Of a stretch of 64,000 bases of DNA, positions 62,701 through 64,000 are shown one piece after another. Numbering within the stretch: position 1 is the stretch's first letter; each line of letters begins with the position of its first letter. Source of the DNA: Trichinella spiralis (lineage: Eukaryota > Nematoda > Enoplea > Trichinellida > Trichinellidae). The notes under the pieces were generated by a model, which was given only the letters and a program-made list of their open reading frames with translations, was not told the origin of the DNA and made no database searches. Made by a program: the position numbers and the translations under genes. Location: NCBI GenBank assembly GCA_000181795.3, contig CM012953.1, forward strand, positions 6,148,874-6,212,873. The letters run 5' to 3'.

Positions 62701-64000
62701 CGCTTCAAGCAGGAACCGTTGGCCCGATCGGCCGGTGGTGGTATGGGTGGTCGTCGGTCGGCTTATTGGTCAGCCAGATGCAGTCGACTGGTGTCGAATA
62801 TCTGCTCAAGTGCGGTGGCGTTGCTGTCGGCGGTCAGTCCGATCGCGATGGTTTCGATCCCCAAAGCGCAGCTCTTGTTCGCCTGGTCCACCAACGACAG
62901 TTCCAAAGCTAACAACGACGTGTTCGGCGGCTGGCAGACCAGTGAATGCGGCGCCGACTGCCAAGGTCTGCTGATCGGCTTCGTCGTCAAGATGAGCTTG
63001 CTGTTGTTGGGAGTGTGGGCGTTGTTTTGGCGCCGGGCCGACGCCAGCTTGCCGCGGCTTTTCGTCGGCAGGGCTTGTCTTTTGGCGTTCGTCTTCTTGT
63101 TCCTGTTCGCCTATTGGCTGTTCTACGTGGTGCGCATTGTGCAAAAAGCCGAACCCAGCTACACGGTGATCGTCTCGTACGCATTGTCACTGGTCGACGC
63201 GCTGCTTTTCGTCCACTATTCGGCGCTGGTGGCCGTGGAACTGCTGCCCCGCCTGCGACCGGTCTGCAGGGTTCACGTCCTTCGGTCGCCGGACGGCTTC
63301 AGCCGCAGCTATTTGCTCGGCCAGCTGAGCGTGCAACGGGCAGCCGTGCAACTGCTCCACTGGTATTACCGCGACTTCCCCCCTTACAACCCGCTGCTCG
63401 ATCGACCTCTGACCTCAGCCAAGGCGAAAAAATCTACCGGCTCTCAAGTGGGCGCCAACCCAGCACCGCCACCTGCTGGCGCTTTCAAAAGTAGTAGTTT
63501 GCATTGTTTGTTTGTTTATTTGTTTATTTGAATTTGAATGTGGTTCAGTTTACGACGTCGACGGTCGCAGTGAGGCGGTGAGCTTGTCGGACGTGAACGC
63601 CAAGGCGATCATGGCTGCCGCGGCCAGGAAACGTGACTCGGCCCACAACGAACGATTCTACGAGGAACTCGAATGGGAACGGCGTGTTCGTAAGCGTAAA
63701 GCCCGACTGCTCACAGCCGTCGAAGAAGCATTCGCCCACGTGCAACGTTTTCACGACGAAAAAGGTAAACCAGTAACAACAGTTGAGCTTGTTGTTGTTT
63801 TGTTTATTTATTAATTTAAATTTATTCATTTTTGAACAATCATTTTTTCAGGACCATGTTCATTGATGGATTCTTGCGAAGCGGCCCAGTCAATTTTTCC
63901 GGCTTTGGCTCGAGCGTTGCAAAAGTACCTTCGCGTCACTCGTCAACAGCATCGTTTTTCCGCGGAAAGTATCCTCGACCATCTGTCCAACTGTTTGACG
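59725..64000 (+). CDS. vang-1: Van Gogh / Strabismus planar cell polarity protein (partial at right edge)
   Basis: Exons 59725-59901, 62587-63490, 63549-63764 and 63852-64000 (open at the window end) give 482 residues so far. It is a four-pass membrane protein of the core planar-polarity pathway, binding Prickle and Dishevelled on its cytoplasmic tail. The Ser-rich N-terminus joins [20 protein letters not shown] and [10 protein letters not shown], the conserved phosphorylated region. Four hydrophobic helices follow, including [20 protein letters not shown] and [20 protein letters not shown]. Then come [19 protein letters not shown], the acidic-basic [20 protein letters not shown] and [19 protein letters not shown]. 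The second exon (904 nt) is very GC-rich with CpG, unlike the flanking introns. The C-terminal PDZ-binding end lies outside the window. Confidence 0.94.
59902..62586 (+). other. vang-1: Large first intron of Van Gogh
   Basis: 2685 nt, GTAAGC donor and AATTTAG acceptor, phase 0. AT-rich in the middle with runs of T. The last 350 bp are more GC-balanced and could hold an alternative promoter: an in-frame ATG in exon 2 (about 62599) would give a short isoform lacking the first 63 residues. No nested gene was recognised. Confidence 0.7.

Noticed and set aside
62687-63494. Long alternative-frame ORFs across Van Gogh exon 2
   Set aside because: GC-rich shadows. The +1 frame alone matches the Van Gogh family and the neighbouring exons.
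1-64000. tRNA, rRNA or CRISPR features
   Set aside because: No A-box/B-box pair with a foldable cloverleaf, no rRNA blocks and no regularly spaced repeats were seen by eye. A tRNAscan run could still find a divergent gene.

Overview
The window is nuclear DNA of a nematode. It is AT-rich, the genes carry many short introns with TTTTAG or TTTCAG-like acceptors, and the gene set is that of a metazoan roundworm: an innexin, an NAS-type astacin, an NHR-85/E75-type nuclear receptor, a UDP-glucuronosyltransferase, Van Gogh, and a BMP ligand. A clade I (enoplean/dorylaim) worm of the Trichinella type is my guess, from short introns, AT-rich intergenes, a conserved BMP2/4-type ligand and FLYWCH-MULE transposons. 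No species marker was seen, so this is inference only.

Layout, left to right. 0-7 kb: a foldback repeat, ribose-5-phosphate isomerase (+) and a secreted astacin-EGF-CUB metalloprotease (+). 7-14.4 kb: a gene-poor AT-rich stretch with a GC-rich island near 13 kb. 14.5-18.8 kb: a BMP2/4/Dpp-like ligand (+) in two exons around a 2.9 kb intron. 20.3-21.3 kb: SNRNP27 spliceosome protein (-). 22.9-29.2 kb: a mitochondrial cluster of MIC60/mitofilin (+), facing the inner-membrane peptidase IMMP1L (-) and a PRXL2-type thioredoxin-fold protein (-). 29.5-37.4 kb: a transposon island with two FLYWCH-MULE copies, one nested at the end of the other, a piggyBac fragment, a Tigger-like repeat and remnants resembling a gustatory-receptor gene. 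38.4-44.9 kb: an NHR-85/E75/Rev-erb-like receptor (+) with two alternative first exons and a GC-rich promoter region. 46.3-49.4 kb: a third MULE with about 360 bp terminal inverted repeats. 51.5-53.6 kb: an innexin (+). 54.0-55.0 kb: an unrecognised small PH-like protein (-). 56.4-58.5 kb: a UGT (+). 59.7-64.0 kb: Van Gogh/Strabismus (+), running off the right edge.

All gene models were built by hand from splice signals, and exon phases were checked so that every CDS total is a multiple of three. Functional links that follow from known biology: MIC60 and IMMP1L both act at the mitochondrial inner membrane; the BMP ligand and Van Gogh are patterning/polarity genes and, with the receptor, are the loci with GC-rich coding or promoter DNA. 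I found no convincing tRNA, rRNA, CRISPR array or wholly new system. The most unusual material is the nested transposon island, the foldback family, the non-canonical introns in MIC60 and the unassigned PH-like gene.
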